A stretch of DNA of 64,000 nucleotides, taken from Okapia johnstoni. Its lineage: Eukaryota; Chordata; Mammalia; Artiodactyla; Giraffidae. The translations under genes were made by a program, and so were the position numbers. Shown piece after piece: positions 33,894 through 44,642 of this stretch. Within the stretch, counting starts at the first letter, position 1. The number at the start of each line of letters is the position of its first letter. Location: positions 49,326,385-49,390,384 of the forward strand of contig CM044315.1 in assembly GCA_024291935.2 (NCBI GenBank), given 5' to 3'. The notes under the pieces were generated by a model, which worked only from the letters and a program-made list of their open reading frames with translations, was not told where the DNA came from and searched no databases.

Positions 33894-35190
33894 ATGACAA
33901 TAATAAGGTCATGTTCTTAAGGTCATAGAACATTAATGTGTCAGACATTGCCGGTCACTTGCCTAAAGACCATCACCTTTTGTTACTTGCTAACAGAGCT
34001 CCAAATTTCCTTAGGTATTGGGAAAAGCTCCCTTGATCTTAGAAATGTGGGTGCAATCCTTGGGATAGGGTGACACAACAGTGGCTAAGGAGATGTGGGG
34101 GGAAACTGCTGGGGGGAGGGGTCCTGAGAAGGATATTGTTTCTGGACAAGAGAGTCACAGGTGGAGAAGCACTGCCTTTTGCCACCCTTTGTCTCAGGCT
34201 TGGAAGTGGATTGTGGGAGGATGTGATGCTTGACACTGACGTCTCAGAATGTGGGAACACTGTGGAGGCCAAAAGTATCACAGAGACGCTGAGCTGATCA
34301 GGAGCTCTGATTTCATTGATTGGCTGAATCAACTCCAGCAACTCCCTGGATCCAGACTGTTTGTTATGTAAGAAAAAGAAACTTCTACTGTTTGGGCATC
34401 TCAGCCAGAGATTCTCAAACTGAAGAAACAAGGCTGCTATTTTATAATGTGCACTCATCATACATGGGTTCCCTTTCCCCTTGTTCCCCTGTCTAAGCTT
34501 CTGTAGCTTTCCTCCCCACTCTGCCTCTGAAGCCTTACTCCTTTAGGCTGCCTGCATAACCTGTTTCTCAATCTTTGGTATCATTAATTTGGAAAAACTG
34601 TATTTGGCTTGTTCATAAGCATATTTTATTCTTTTCTCTTCCTTTACTCGCCTCAGTCAGTTTTTTCCCCTAAACTGACCTTCTCTCCTGCTGTTTTAGC
34701 TCAACAAAATGGTTTAGTCTCCCTGGTGTTTGTTTTTGTGTGACTTAGACTATAATCTCCTGGGATAAGGACCTTGCCTTTTGAAAGGTTTGCCTTATAA
34801 AGCATCATGTATACATCTGGGGATTTACAAATTATAGATAGAGCATGCCCAGGGCTTTGGGGAGTGTCTGCAGTAGAGAATGGATGGGAAAGAGACTGGA
34901 ATCATCGAACAGGCTCTGGCCTTTTCCAGGAGGAGGTCAATGGTTTAATTTGGCCCAAGGTAATAGTAAGCAGAAATCCAAGTGAGAAATGGCCTGGATG
35001 AGGAGGCAGAGAGGATAAGGAAAGGAGCACATTTTAAACTAATTTCCATTTAATACCTTACTGCTGATTCTGCAACAAGGAAAAAAGAGAAAAATATGTC
35101 TTCCTCCTCCTCCAGGAGTCCTCCCCCCACTACCCTAGGAGTAATCACTATGCATTAACCCAGAAAAAGTTTATGAATACATAGTCACAT
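33894..35190. other. No gene supported; possible faint LTR and L2 traces
   Basis: Overlapping frames of 140 codons (minus, 34039-34461) and 75 codons (plus) lie in slightly GC-richer DNA. Text near 34330-34400 (ccctggatccagactgtttg) faintly resembles an LTR end. 34735-34830 (agactataatctcctgggat) resembles an L2 3' end. None is firm. Confidence 0.35.
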
Positions 35191-35194
35191 ATAA

Positions 35195-35395
35195 TTAGAG
35201 ATAATGTTTACTACTATTGCCTTTTTATTTTGTATAAATGGGTTCACAGTAAACACTATTCTGTAACCTGTTATTTTACTTCAAAATACATCTTGGATAT
35301 TTTCCCATGTCTGTATACATTCCATAAATGCCTGAGTAAATGGTGAAATTGCTTTCCCAAAATTATCCTTCAAGAAGGAAGGATAATTATTTTGA
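35195..35395 (-). mobile_element. L1M 3' region fragment
   Basis: Reverse-strand L1 text: attctgtaacctgttatttt, atacatcttggatattttcc, catgtctgtatacattcc, ccaaaattatccttcaagaa. Diverged. Confidence 0.5.
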
Positions 35396-35437
35396 GGTCC
35401 TTGCAACATCTCTCAGATTATGAAGAGCTTTCCTCAT

Positions 35438-35715
35438 TGCTTATTTTTTAATTTAATTTTTATTTTACATTGGAGTATAGTTGATTTACAATGTTATGTT
35501 AGTTTCAGGTGTACAGCAAATTGATTCAGTTATAAATATACCCATTCTTTTTCAGATTCTTTTTCCATGTGGGTTATTACAGAGTATTGAGCAGAGTTCC
35601 CTGTGCTATAGAGTAGATCCTTGTTGATTATCTATTTTATATATAGTAGTGTGTATATGTTAATCCCAAACTCCTAATTTATCCCTCCCCCCATATTTCC
35701 CCTTTGGAAAACCTA
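35438..35715 (-). mobile_element. L1 3' UTR, artiodactyl type
   Basis: Mirror image of the element at 4688-5205. Blocks: ttacattggagtatagttga, ttagtttcaggtgtacagca, gagcagagttccctgtgcta, and agatccttgttgattatcta. Confidence 0.78.
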
Positions 35716-36146
35716 AGTTGTTTTTTTTTTTTTTCTCATCACTTAATTCTGAACAAAAGATTGCTATTTGAGAAAGATGCATCAGCCTACAACAACCTCA
35801 TTCAACAGTAATTTTGAATGCTTATTGAGATTTCCTGGTGGAATTGATTAAAAGGAGGGCAAAGAAATCAATCAATTGATCAGATTAGTTTTTACTCTTG
35901 GGGGCAAGAACTCAAAATTTCAAGCTTGACATTGTGTAAATAAGCCTTTCAAAGATCATTTAATAAGTAACAGAATAAGTAGCTGTGATGTGAAATCCCA
36001 CATATACCTCTACAGAATGAATGATAAAACTATTTTCCTGATGTTATGTGAACAGGCACCTGTGATCTCAGATAATATTTCTAGTGACTGTGTTCTATGT
36101 TGGCCAACAAATGCTGTCTCTCAGGTAATAGATGGAAATAAGTGAA
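35716..36146. other. No gene seen
   Basis: Unassigned, beginning with a T-run at about 35720-35736. Confidence 0.4.
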
Positions 36147-36161
36147 ATGTACTCTGGAAAT

Positions 36162-36373
36162 CAGGGGCTTTCCTGGTGGTTCAGCAGTAAAGAATCTGCC
36201 TGCAATCCAGGAGCTGCAGGAAATGGTTTGATCCCTGGGTTGGGAAGATCCTCTGGAGAAGGACATGGCAATCCACTCCAGTACTGTTGCTTGGAGAAGG
36301 TGGACAGAGGAGCCTGGCGGGCTACAGTCCATAGGGTCACAGAGTCGGACAAGACTGAAGCGATGTAGCATGC
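36162..36373 (+). mobile_element. Bov-tA SINE with perfect 15-bp TSD
   Basis: Head and body are clear (ggggctttcctggtggttca, ctgcctgcaatccaggagct, ggcgggctacagtccatagg, gtcggacaagactgaagcga). The duplication atgtactctggaaat is perfect (36147-36161 and 36374-36388). This is a comparatively young insertion. Confidence 0.95.
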
Positions 36374-36388
36374 ATGTACTCTGGAAAT

Positions 36389-36724
36389 TATAGGTTAGAT
36401 GGCACAGAGAGGAAATCCAGTTTATTTAATATTTAAATGATATAAATAATAACTATTTAAGAAATGCAAAGAGGTAGAAACATTTCCAAATTAACTAATA
36501 CATTTACATGATATGTGATCTTAAATGCGACCGTATAATGAGATTAATAAATTAAACATAAATAGCATTTGACTATTCCATTCATAATACTGAAAGCATA
36601 TATACTTAAGTTAGCCAAAGCCTTTAAAAACAAATTTTCACGTTGGAGAGTATGAGATTGTTTTACATTCTAGGCAACTTTCTATGAGAGTTGTAATGGA
36701 AGATCTATCCCATTTTTCTGTTTT
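36389..36724. other. No gene seen
   Basis: Unassigned AT-rich spacer. Confidence 0.4.
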
Positions 36725-36850
36725 TTTTTTAATTGAAAGATAATTGCTTTACAGAATTTTGTTTTCTATGAAACCTCAACATGAATCAGCCACAGTATAT
36801 ATATATATCCGCTCCCTTTCGAACCTCCCTCCCATCTCCCATTCTTGAGG
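36725..36850 (-). mobile_element. L1 3'-terminal fragment (ruminant-type)
   Basis: Reverse-strand L1 end: ttaattgaaagataattgct, tacagaattttgttttctat, aaacctcaacatgaatcagc, cctccctcccatctcccatt. It is 5'-truncated. Confidence 0.8.
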
Positions 36851-36861
36851 GCTGCCTGAGT

Positions 36862-37080
36862 GCATTGGTGTGTGGTCAGTCATGTGGGACTCTTTTCAAG
36901 CCCGTGGACTATGGCCCACAAGGCTCCTCTGTCCATGGGACTTCCCATGCAGGACTACTGAAGTGAGTTGTCATTTCCTCCTCCCAGGGGATCTTCCCAA
37001 CCCAGAGACTGAACCCACATCTTCTGTGGCCCCTGCATTGGCAGGCGAATTCTTTACCCCTGAGCCACCTGGGAAGTCCA
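36862..37080 (-). mobile_element. Bov-tA SINE
   Basis: Reverse-strand copy: cagtcatgtgggactctttt, ggctcctctgtccatgggac, ggggatcttcccaacccaga, ttacccctgagccacctggg. Confidence 0.92.
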
Positions 37081-37104
37081 AGGGCTCCCTAGTACTCTCT
37101 AACA

Positions 37105-38275
37105 GAGAAGTACCATGGTTTATTTTGCCATTTGTCTATGATAGTCATTTCTATTTTATGTTCTTCAATTACATACAAGACTGCAATCAATTTCCTCAAA
37201 TCTTCATGTACTCTTGCACATATGTCTATGGAATAAATTCCTCCAAGTGTAAGTTCTGGGTCAATTTATATTATAGTTGAATAGAATGTTCTAGTCCTTC
37301 TCTATTTTCTCTCTTCCTTACATGAAGGAGTTCTATTAGTACAGTGCATTTGAGTTCCACTGTTTGTGGCAATCAAAATCAGCAAGGGAAATGCTTTCCT
37401 ACCTTATATATTTTCACTTTGAAGTCCATAGGGCCCCTTCCCCTCCACTAAGCCCAGGACACAGCAGGATCCCAGCAGGGGAGGACCTAATAGAATTGAG
37501 AATCTGGTAACTTCAAATCTGAAGGATGACTCAAAGATAAAAAGACCCTCTGAGGAGGGAAAGAATTCTGAAAAGAGGGGGTGAGAAAGGACATAGGAAA
37601 AAAGATTAGAGCAGAGGTTCCCTGATTTTCATCTGAGTTGGACTCTGTGTGGTCTGATAAGGGAGTTAAGAGGACTAGCACACCTAACCTCTGGGGTTTT
37701 TTTAATACTTCAGTTCTCCTCCACCTTCACACTCTGACAGATATGATGAACATGACTAAGATGTGATAATAAATATTACCAAATTGCCCTCCAGAAAAGC
37801 TGTTTCAAATTTTACTCCCACCTACAGATTGACCAATATTTTGTATTATCAAACTTTTAAATTATTGCCAATTAGTGAAAAATAATATCTCAGTAATATT
37901 TCTTTATATAGTGGGTTGGCCAAAAATTTTGTCTGATTTTTTCCTTAACATCTTATAGAAAAACCCAAGCAAACTTTTTGGGCAACCAATATAAGTTTAA
38001 GCATCTTTGCTTGGTCATGAACCAATTCTTTGTCTTCTTCTGCGTCTATTTTTTTTTTCTTTGTTTCCCATTGTTTATATTTTTCTTCTTAATATGTTAA
38101 GAGCTTATTGTATATTTAGGAGATTAATCCTTTATCCATCAAGTGGGGCAAGTTACTCTATTATGCATCTTTTTATGTTGTTAATTCACTAATATTTCTA
38201 TGCAGAAGACTTATTTTCTTAAGTGATCAAATTTACCAGTCGTTTTCCTTACAGCTTCTGTTGCGAAGTGCTGTT
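37105..38275 (-). mobile_element. Ancient L1M ORF2 region with insertions
   Basis: Blocks follow the reverse order of an L1 ORF2 3' half. At 37115-37270: ccatttgtctatgatagtca, ctggaataaattcctccaag-like text. At 37765-37905: taccaaattgccctccagaa, attatcaaacttttaaatta. At 38060-38275: attaatcctttatccatcaa, gcagaagacttattttctta, aatttaccagtcgttttcct. An unassigned ~470-base segment (37276-37750) and a mariner (37909-37992) split it. Confidence 0.62.
37909..37992. mobile_element. Mariner-type miniature element
   Basis: About 80 bases, made almost entirely of two terminal inverted repeats: gtgggttggccaaaaa at the left and tttttgggcaaccaat at the right. A ttaacatcttatagaaaaac middle joins them. 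Flanking tata fits a TA target duplication. It matches the short mariner derivatives common in ruminants. No transposase. Confidence 0.82.
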
Positions 38276-38319
38276 ATATTTTAATGCTAACTGGTTAATG
38301 CATCAGAACACAGGAAAGC

Positions 38320-38480
38320 AATCAGAACTTCATTCTAGCCACTTACCAGGCAAGTAATTTTGGATAAGTCACATAAACTTCAGTAATTTTCTACCTCTAC
38401 AGAGGGAAACTTTATCATCTGTCTCCCTTCGTTTCTCTCTGCTGTTCTGAGAATTGAATGAGGCCAAGTTTATCAGAGGT
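38320..38480 (+). repeat. MIR-like fragment
   Basis: Weak forward MIR order: cattctagccacttaccagg, ttttggataagtcacataaa, agagggaaactttatcat, gagaattgaatgagg. Confidence 0.4.
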
Positions 38481-38990
38481 TTTTCACCCTTCGCAGTCTA
38501 CATGAGTGGTAAAGTAGTTTAGGCCTGCAAATTAAGGATGACAAAATGTGACCTAGTTTTAGAAATTGAATTTTTCAAAACTAAACCCTTGAATTAGGAA
38601 AAAGTAATTCAGATTTGTGGGATCAACTATATAAAATTCAAGCAAGACAAAGAGAGGATTTTATGAGGGCTTCTTTCTCTTATTGATCAAAGCTCCCCCA
38701 ACCATCCCAGATGAGTGCACAGGGCATGAAAGAGCTCAGCCGAAGGGTTTATGTTGTCCTGCCTGTGACCCAGCCTGGTCAAAGACACTCAGGCGTTCTG
38801 CATCCTCCCCTTGTTCTGCATTCTCCCCTTTCTACAAGCCCTCCCTTGGGGAGAGTGAGGGCACTGAGAGAGAGGAGGAGTGTCATTTTTAAAAAAAAAA
38901 TATTGCCCATGTTGAGAAGGTGCTGAATGGAACTCGCTTGTCTTCTATCATAAACATGAAGAAGGAGAGAGAGAAAAATCAGTATTCACC
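38481..38990. other. No gene seen
   Basis: Two overlapping frames (38683-38892 and 38711-38926) in locally GC-richer DNA show no domain. Confidence 0.4.
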
Positions 38991-38994
38991 CCTT

Positions 38995-39510
38995 AAGATT
39001 ATGGGCTTTGAGGTGGACAGTCTTGGCTTTGAATCTACCAATGCTAGCTGTGTACTGTTAGGCAAGTTACTTAAACTCTCTGAGCCCTAGCTGCTGCTGC
39101 TGCTGCTGCTGCTAAGTCGCTTCAGTTGTGTCCGACTCTGTTGACCCCATAGACGGTAGCCCACCAGGCTCCACCGTCCCTGGGATTCTCCAGGCAAGAA
39201 TACTGGAGTGGGTTGCCATTTCCTTCTCCAGTGCATTAAAGGGGAAAGTGGAAGTGAAGTCACGTAGTTGTGTCCGACTCTTAGCGATCCCATGGACTGT
39301 AGCCTACCAGGCTCCTCCGTCCATGGGATTTTCCAGGCAAGAGTACTGGAGTGGGGTGCCATTGCCTTCTCCGGAGCCCTAGCTGCCTCCTGTCTAAAAT
39401 GGGACGTGAATGCCTACCTGCCAGGGTAGGGGAGAGAATACAAGAGAGAATGCACGTAAGGTACTTAGCAGAGTAACTGGAGCAGAATGTAAACCCAGTA
39501 AATGTTAGTT
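38995..39510 (+). repeat. MIR SINE split by a BOV-A2
   Basis: Left part 38995-39081 (ttatgggctttgaggtggac, tagctgtgtactgttaggca, acttaaactctctgagccct). Right part 39387-39510 (tcctgtctaaaatgggacgt, aagagagaatgcacgtaagg, cagtaaatgttag). Removing 39082-39373 restores a continuous MIR. Confidence 0.75.
39095..39373 (-). mobile_element. BOV-A2 SINE, full dimer, with perfect 13-bp TSD
   Basis: Reverse-strand BOV-A2 starting with a (CTG)n tail and containing both units (gtagcccaccaggctccacc, and gtagcctaccaggctcctcc). It ends ttgccttctcc. The 13-bp duplication gagccctagctgc is perfect (39082-39094 and 39374-39386) and lies inside the MIR. Confidence 0.96.
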
Positions 39511-40002
39511 TTCCTTCTGAATCCTCTAAATCTTTTATAAGGGTCAGGCTTAGTTTTGTTCATTCACCTTAGTGATTCACAGATTAATCTCCCATCCACG
39601 GTTTAGCTTCATGCTTTTGAAGCTAAACAATATCATTTCTTTTATCCTCTTTCACCTGGGCTCAAATTTTCCAGACTTGGCCATTATCATACCCTCTTCA
39701 GAACTCTCCTCTAATCCTCTCCATTTCTCTTAATTTGTGGATCAACAGTTTGGGAAATGGATTTGCTCCTGAAGACCAAGAAGATCCAACAGGCACAGAT
39801 ACAACAGACTTTCTTCCCCTGGCCCCTCCAAAGCCACCCAGTTAAACCTCACTCCCAGGCAGAAAATAGAGTCCGTTTCTTTGAATTCATGTGATGTCAA
39901 TGACTCCTCATTTCCTGCCATTCCAATATTATAGCTTCCCCCTCCCTTCCTCAGAGAATCCCGAATTAGGGTTATTAATACTCCTGACTAGGTCCCCTGA
40001 GG
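39511..40002. other. No gene seen
   Basis: Unassigned. Confidence 0.4.
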
Positions 40003-40218
40003 GCTTACCCAGGGCTCAGTGGGTAAAGAATCTCCCTGAAATGCAAGAGATGTAGGCACACACCGGTTTGATCCCCAGATCAGGAAGATTCCCTGGAGGG
40101 GGGCATGGCAACCTACTCCAGTATTATTGCCTGGAGAATCCCATGGACAGAGGACCCTGGCGAGCTATGGTCCATGGTGTCACAGAGTCAGACACGACTG
40201 AAGCAACTGAGCATGCAC
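40003..40218 (+). mobile_element. Bov-tA SINE
   Basis: gggcttacccagggctcagt, a slightly expanded head with acacaccggtttgatcccca, then ctactccagtattattgcct and gtcagacacgactgaagcaa. Confidence 0.92.
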
Positions 40219-41279
40219 CCACAGGTACCCTGAAGAAAGCAGACCATCTGGTACCTTTGGTAAGTTTCCAAATTGTAATCATTAAAAACGAATCCCCCAA
40301 ATAAGTTAAAAATGAACTAATAGCCAAACTTTTCAGTTTCTTCACCTATGCGAAGGAGGCAGATGGCCGAATGGCCTGCATTAGAGAAAGCTCCCACCGA
40401 GGCCACAGAGCAGTCAGCCTTCAAGGGCAGTGACTTCAGGATGCAGACATATGGAGAGGTCATTTGTTTCTCATTTACCCAACAGATAAGAATATGGAAA
40501 TAGTCTCAGTCCATTTGTTTGATGGGCCTCCTAAGCCAGTAATAAACAAATCAATACAATTAGTTTTGGGCCATTGTCATTAAGGAATCTTCACTGCTGG
40601 GACACGATCTAATTATACCTCTTGCTTCACAGGAAAGGAAACCTCTCAAGATGGGTGGTATCTCTTGAGGTTGAAGCAGTGTGGTTGTGGGTGGGGTGGC
40701 TCAGAGGCAGTGTCTGTGTGACTCTTTGAGAATGGAGTGCATGCATCAGGCACAGCTGGGGCCTGCCCAGGATGGTTCTAAGTGCTCCTGCTACAAGTTC
40801 TTGGGAATTCGTCTGAGCAAATCGGCATTCTGGGTGAAGCTCAGATATAACAATGCTAACAAATTGAAATAATGAACAAAGATTAAAATGAGGATGTCTA
40901 ATCCAGAAATGATATCAAACCAGAAGCCAGAATGCCTGGTATGGGTCCTCTGCATCCCTCTGTAGTTGTGACAGATCTACAGAGCTGCCTCTGCCTCAGT
41001 TTTCCAGCTAAGTCTCTAGCACATTGTAACTAACAAGCAGCTAATATTCTGTAAATAAGATCTGTGAACTCAGTCTTGCTTGCACAAAGCATGCTTTGGA
41101 CCACAGCTGATGCTCCATGGACTTAAGGCTTTGAATACCAACTATCTGCATCTCAGAAGGATTATTTCATATGAACAGAGGAACCATTTCACATCTTTTC
41201 ATTCCCTCCCCTCACTTCCAAGTAGAACTCATCCTTAAACCTAAAGAGATGGTTGTCCAATCAACATAGTTGACATTTT
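40219..41279. other. No gene seen
   Basis: About 1 kb unassigned. The 63-codon frame at 40681-40872 has cysteine pairs but no recognised domain or start context. Confidence 0.4.
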
Positions 41280-41440
41280 GATTTGGGAGTGACCTTAGAA
41301 ACATATGTGGGGCCAACATCCAAAGTTTTAAAATAGGAAACTAAAGGACAGAGTAGTTAACTTATTTGCCTAGGTTACCCCGCTTGATGTGGATAGTTTG
41401 ATACTTGAATCTACAACTCAATTGGTGGGCTCCCTCAGCT
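41280..41440 (-). repeat. MIR-like fragment
   Basis: Text follows a reverse MIR: ttaaaataggaaactaaagg, gagtagttaacttatttgcc, taggttaccc. Weak. Confidence 0.4.
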
Positions 41441-41740
41441 ACATCCTAACAACTCCTTATTTCTAAAATTCCCTGCAAAAGAAGACTCTCAAATAATAAA
41501 ACTTTTGGAAAGCTTAATTTACTACCTCAATCTGTAGTCTTTTCCTACTGGGTTCCACAGAGATCATCAATGGAGAAAAGTTACCTACCTAAGATTATGC
41601 AACTTCTAAGCCAGTAATCAATTAAATATATATGTTTGGAGTTGATTTTATATCTCTTTCCTTTTCGAAGTACAGTGAGATACATATTGCTTTAAAAATC
41701 TATATTTAAACATATGAATATGCTTCATATACCTCAGATG

Positions 41741-41939
41741 ATATGAAAGTGAAAGTCGCTCAGTTGTCTCTGACTCTTTGTGACCCCATGGACTATATAG
41801 TTCATGGAATTCACCAGGCCAGAACACTAGAGTGGGTAACCTTTCCCTTCTCCAGGGGATCTTCCCAACCCAGGGATTGAACCCAAGTCTCCCGCATTAC
41901 AGGCAGATTCTTTACCAGCTGAGCCACCAGGGAAGCCCA
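41741..41939 (-). mobile_element. Bov-tA SINE
   Basis: Reverse-strand copy: gaaagtgaaagtcgctcagt, tctgactctttgtgacccca, ggattgaacccaagtctccc, agctgagccaccagggaagc. The 'gttcatggaattcaccaggcc' part is a slightly rearranged subtype. Confidence 0.93.
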
Positions 41940-42384
41940 AACCACCACAAACATATGGAAGGATTCTACAACTGGAAATTACAACCTGGAGGTGAATGAC
42001 CTAGGAAAGCCTCCTGACCTTTATCAGACTATGATGTAAGTGAGAAATAACTGTTTTTATTAAGCTAGCATAATACCAGGCCTGACTGTTATAGGACAGT
42101 AAGGTAGCATTAATTATCTTGACAAATACTTTATCAAACAAATGAGACTGAACACACTATTATTTGGGATTACAAAGTCAACCATAGGATAGCAAGTCAA
42201 GCAGAGCAAGAAATTCCCCCCTTCAGCATCTGACAAGTTATCTGCAACAAGATTATGACAAGGATACTGTCATTTTTAGCACTTTTTCCCAATAATAGTA
42301 AAATTTACATCTTCTATTATTCTCTCCATTTTCTAATGCCAGTAAAAATGTCTATTAAGTCAGTACCTAGCATACACACAATGA
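41940..42384. other. No gene seen
   Basis: Unassigned. Confidence 0.4.
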
Positions 42385-42862
42385 GCACTCTGTGAAGGTT
42401 AATCTTAAGTGTCAACTTGACTGAGTCACAGGGTGCTCCAATGTGGCTGACTATGAATCAATCAGCAGGCTGAGTAAAGCAGATTGCCCATTCTAATGTG
42501 GGTGGGCCCCATCTTATCAGTAGAAGACCTGGAGAGAAATAAAAGATTGATCTTCTGGTAAGTAAAAAGAAACTCCCCCTGCCTGACTGCTTTGGCTGGG
42601 ACATTGGGTTTTTTCCTGCCTTTGAACTCATTATTGGTTCTTCTTAGGCCTTCAGCCTGTAAGCCCTTGGACTGGAACTAGATCACTGGCTCCCCTGGGT
42701 CCATTTTCCAACTGCGGATCTTGGGACTTGTCAGCCTCCATACCACAAGAGCTAATTCCTTAAAGTAGGTCATATATGTGTGTGTATATACACACACATA
42801 TGTATGTATATATTCCATCTTTTATGTTCTATTTCTCTGAAGAACTCTAATAAACACCCAAT
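42385..42862 (+). mobile_element. LTR-like ancient repeat (family not assigned)
   Basis: Recognisable as a widespread mammalian repeat: tgaaggttaatcttaagtgt, caacttgactgagtcacagg, ggctgagtaaagcagattgc, aatgtgggtgggccccatct, tttggctgggacattggg, a final atttctctgaagaactctaa. The ends suggest an LTR-style TG start. I could not name the subfamily. Confidence 0.5.
42774..42801. repeat. 28-bp perfect TG/CA palindrome
   Basis: Left arm atatgtgtgtgtat, right arm atacacacacatat. It is a purine-pyrimidine alternating tract inside the LTR-like repeat. Confidence 0.95.
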
Positions 42863-43011
42863 GATTGTTTGTAAATGAACAAATGGATTAGAAAACTTGA
42901 TTCAAGAGACTTGATAAGGCCAAAATTTCTTCCCGAAAAAAGAGACTTTACTTAAAAACAGAAATCTCCAGTAGAACATCAGAAATAAGATTGCTAAATA
43001 TTTAAGGTGGT

Positions 43012-43377
43012 ATGGATCCTAAGAAGCATAGGATGTGGTTAAGATATCATTTAGGCCTCAAAATGGACAGGGAATGTATTAGGAAAGTGGAACCAGAAAT
43101 ATGTTCAGATATGTTACTACCAAGATTGAGTCAACATTGTGATAAATCCCAAGACATTTTGACAGATATTCTACTATTTGAAAAACATCATAGAGTGGCA
43201 GAGCTTTATAGAGATATGAACACAGACGCTACTAGGAGCCTGAGCAGAGATGAGAAAGGTGCTCAGATGAGAAAGGGGAACAAATTTGGAGAGAAGAGAT
43301 ATCTCCATGAACTTGCTTGTGTCCAGGAGGAAATGGCCCTGTACAATGGAACATTTTCAGATTATGGAGATTCCTGA
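43012..43377 (+). other. Unassigned 121-codon open frame
   Basis: The frame opens at ATG 43012 and ends at TGA 43375-43377. The translation is charged and rich in Lys, Arg, Glu and Asp (for example MDPKKHRMWLRYHLGLKMD at the start and MALYNGTFSDYGDS at the end). There are few low-complexity stretches, no membrane segment and no motif I recognise. It does not overlap any SINE or LINE I can see and begins about 150 bases after an LTR-like repeat. It could be a decayed retrotransposon gag-like frame, a retrocopy fragment or chance. Codons are AT-rich like the surroundings. Confidence 0.2.
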
Positions 43378-43389
43378 TAAGCTTGTTGA

Positions 43390-44158
43390 TATCAATTTGA
43401 AACAGTTCTGAATGACCAAATTCAATCCCTCTTCTTATTTAATGAACATGCTGAAAGGATAGTGTGGACTAAACAAATAAATCAATACACACTGAACATG
43501 TTTTGAAATCAGAATAAACTGTAATAAAAAGACAGATAGCATACCAAAGTCCTGAACTGTCTTTTATTCTAAAGAGCTGAGAACGCTCCTATAATATGTT
43601 ATCTTATTCAAAGCTGGGAGATAGGCGTTCCTTTTGGATAGTTCAAGAAGGCTCACATTTTAGAAAACTAGATGATTTCAAGATAACAGGGAACATTTGA
43701 GAAATAATCAATGTCAGGAGTCAATTAACTATGTAGATCTTAATGCAAGATCAGGAGCAAGGGGTAAGGTTCAGCAGAGACACCAGAGCTGAAGAGATGA
43801 CAGCGGTAGTTTCTGTGTCTTTCTTTTCAAACTAAGTTCACCTTTCTATTTCTGGTGTCCCCTAAATTCTCTTGTTGTCCAAGTCCTACTCCAAAGGCTA
43901 TTTTTCTGTGTTGTCTCCTTGTCAGTTTCTCTCGGCTTCTCTAGGTGTGCCCCAAGGCCATGGCTTCTGGACTCTGCCAGCTCTACCTAGCAGCATCTAC
44001 CTCTTCAGCCACTTGAAAAACGTCTGGCACAAATTGTTTTATAATAGATGTTCTTTACTTCCAAAGACAGCATCAGTTTTGAAAGGTTACTGAATGATAT
44101 AAGCAATTGAAGAAAAAAGAATGTAAAATTAAACTCAACAGGGAGTAAAATGATATAT
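43390..44158. other. No gene seen
   Basis: Unassigned. The 73-codon plus frame at 43872-44093 has no domain. Confidence 0.4.
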
Positions 44159-44170
44159 AAAAGTAGGTCT

Positions 44171-44383
44171 TGTTGTTTTTCTGTCTCTAAGTCATGTCCA
44201 ACTTTTTTGTAACCCCATGGACTGCAGCCCACCAATCTCCTCTGTCCTTGGGATTTCCCAGGCAAGAATACTGGAGTGAGTAGCCATTTCCTTCTCTGGG
44301 AGATCTTCCTGACCGAGGGATTGATACTATGCCTCTTGCATTGGCAGGTGGATTCTTTACCTACTGTGCCATCTGGGAAGCCC
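44171..44383 (-). mobile_element. Bov-tA SINE with perfect 12-bp TSD
   Basis: Reverse-strand Bov-tA with a (TTG)-like tail at the left end and tgtgccatctgggaagccc at the right. The duplication aaaagtaggtct is perfect (44159-44170 and 44384-44395). Confidence 0.95.
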
Positions 44384-44395
44384 AAAAGTAGGTCT

Positions 44396-44634
44396 AGTGG
44401 TACTTTAAAAATAAGTCAACAAATGTAAGAAGATGTCAACTATATTACCCACTCATCCTTTCACAGGCCCAGCCCTTAGGGTGAAGTAAGGGTGTAACAT
44501 TAGAGGCAATTCAATCTCAGGGCCCCAGGAGAGGACAGAAATTCAGCTAGTTAGTAGAACAGGTGATGGAATATGGCTTATGAATGACATAACCATGCAA
44601 CAGATCTGCAGTACCCCAAACTTCCAAATCCACG
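44396..44634. other. No gene seen
   Basis: Unassigned spacer between a SINE and a BovB. Confidence 0.4.
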
Positions 44635-44642
44635 TGCTTATT

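Noticed and set aside
34039..34461. 140-codon minus-strand frame as a gene
   Set aside because: No recognised domain; it overlaps faint LTR-like text, and opposite-strand frames of similar quality overlap it.
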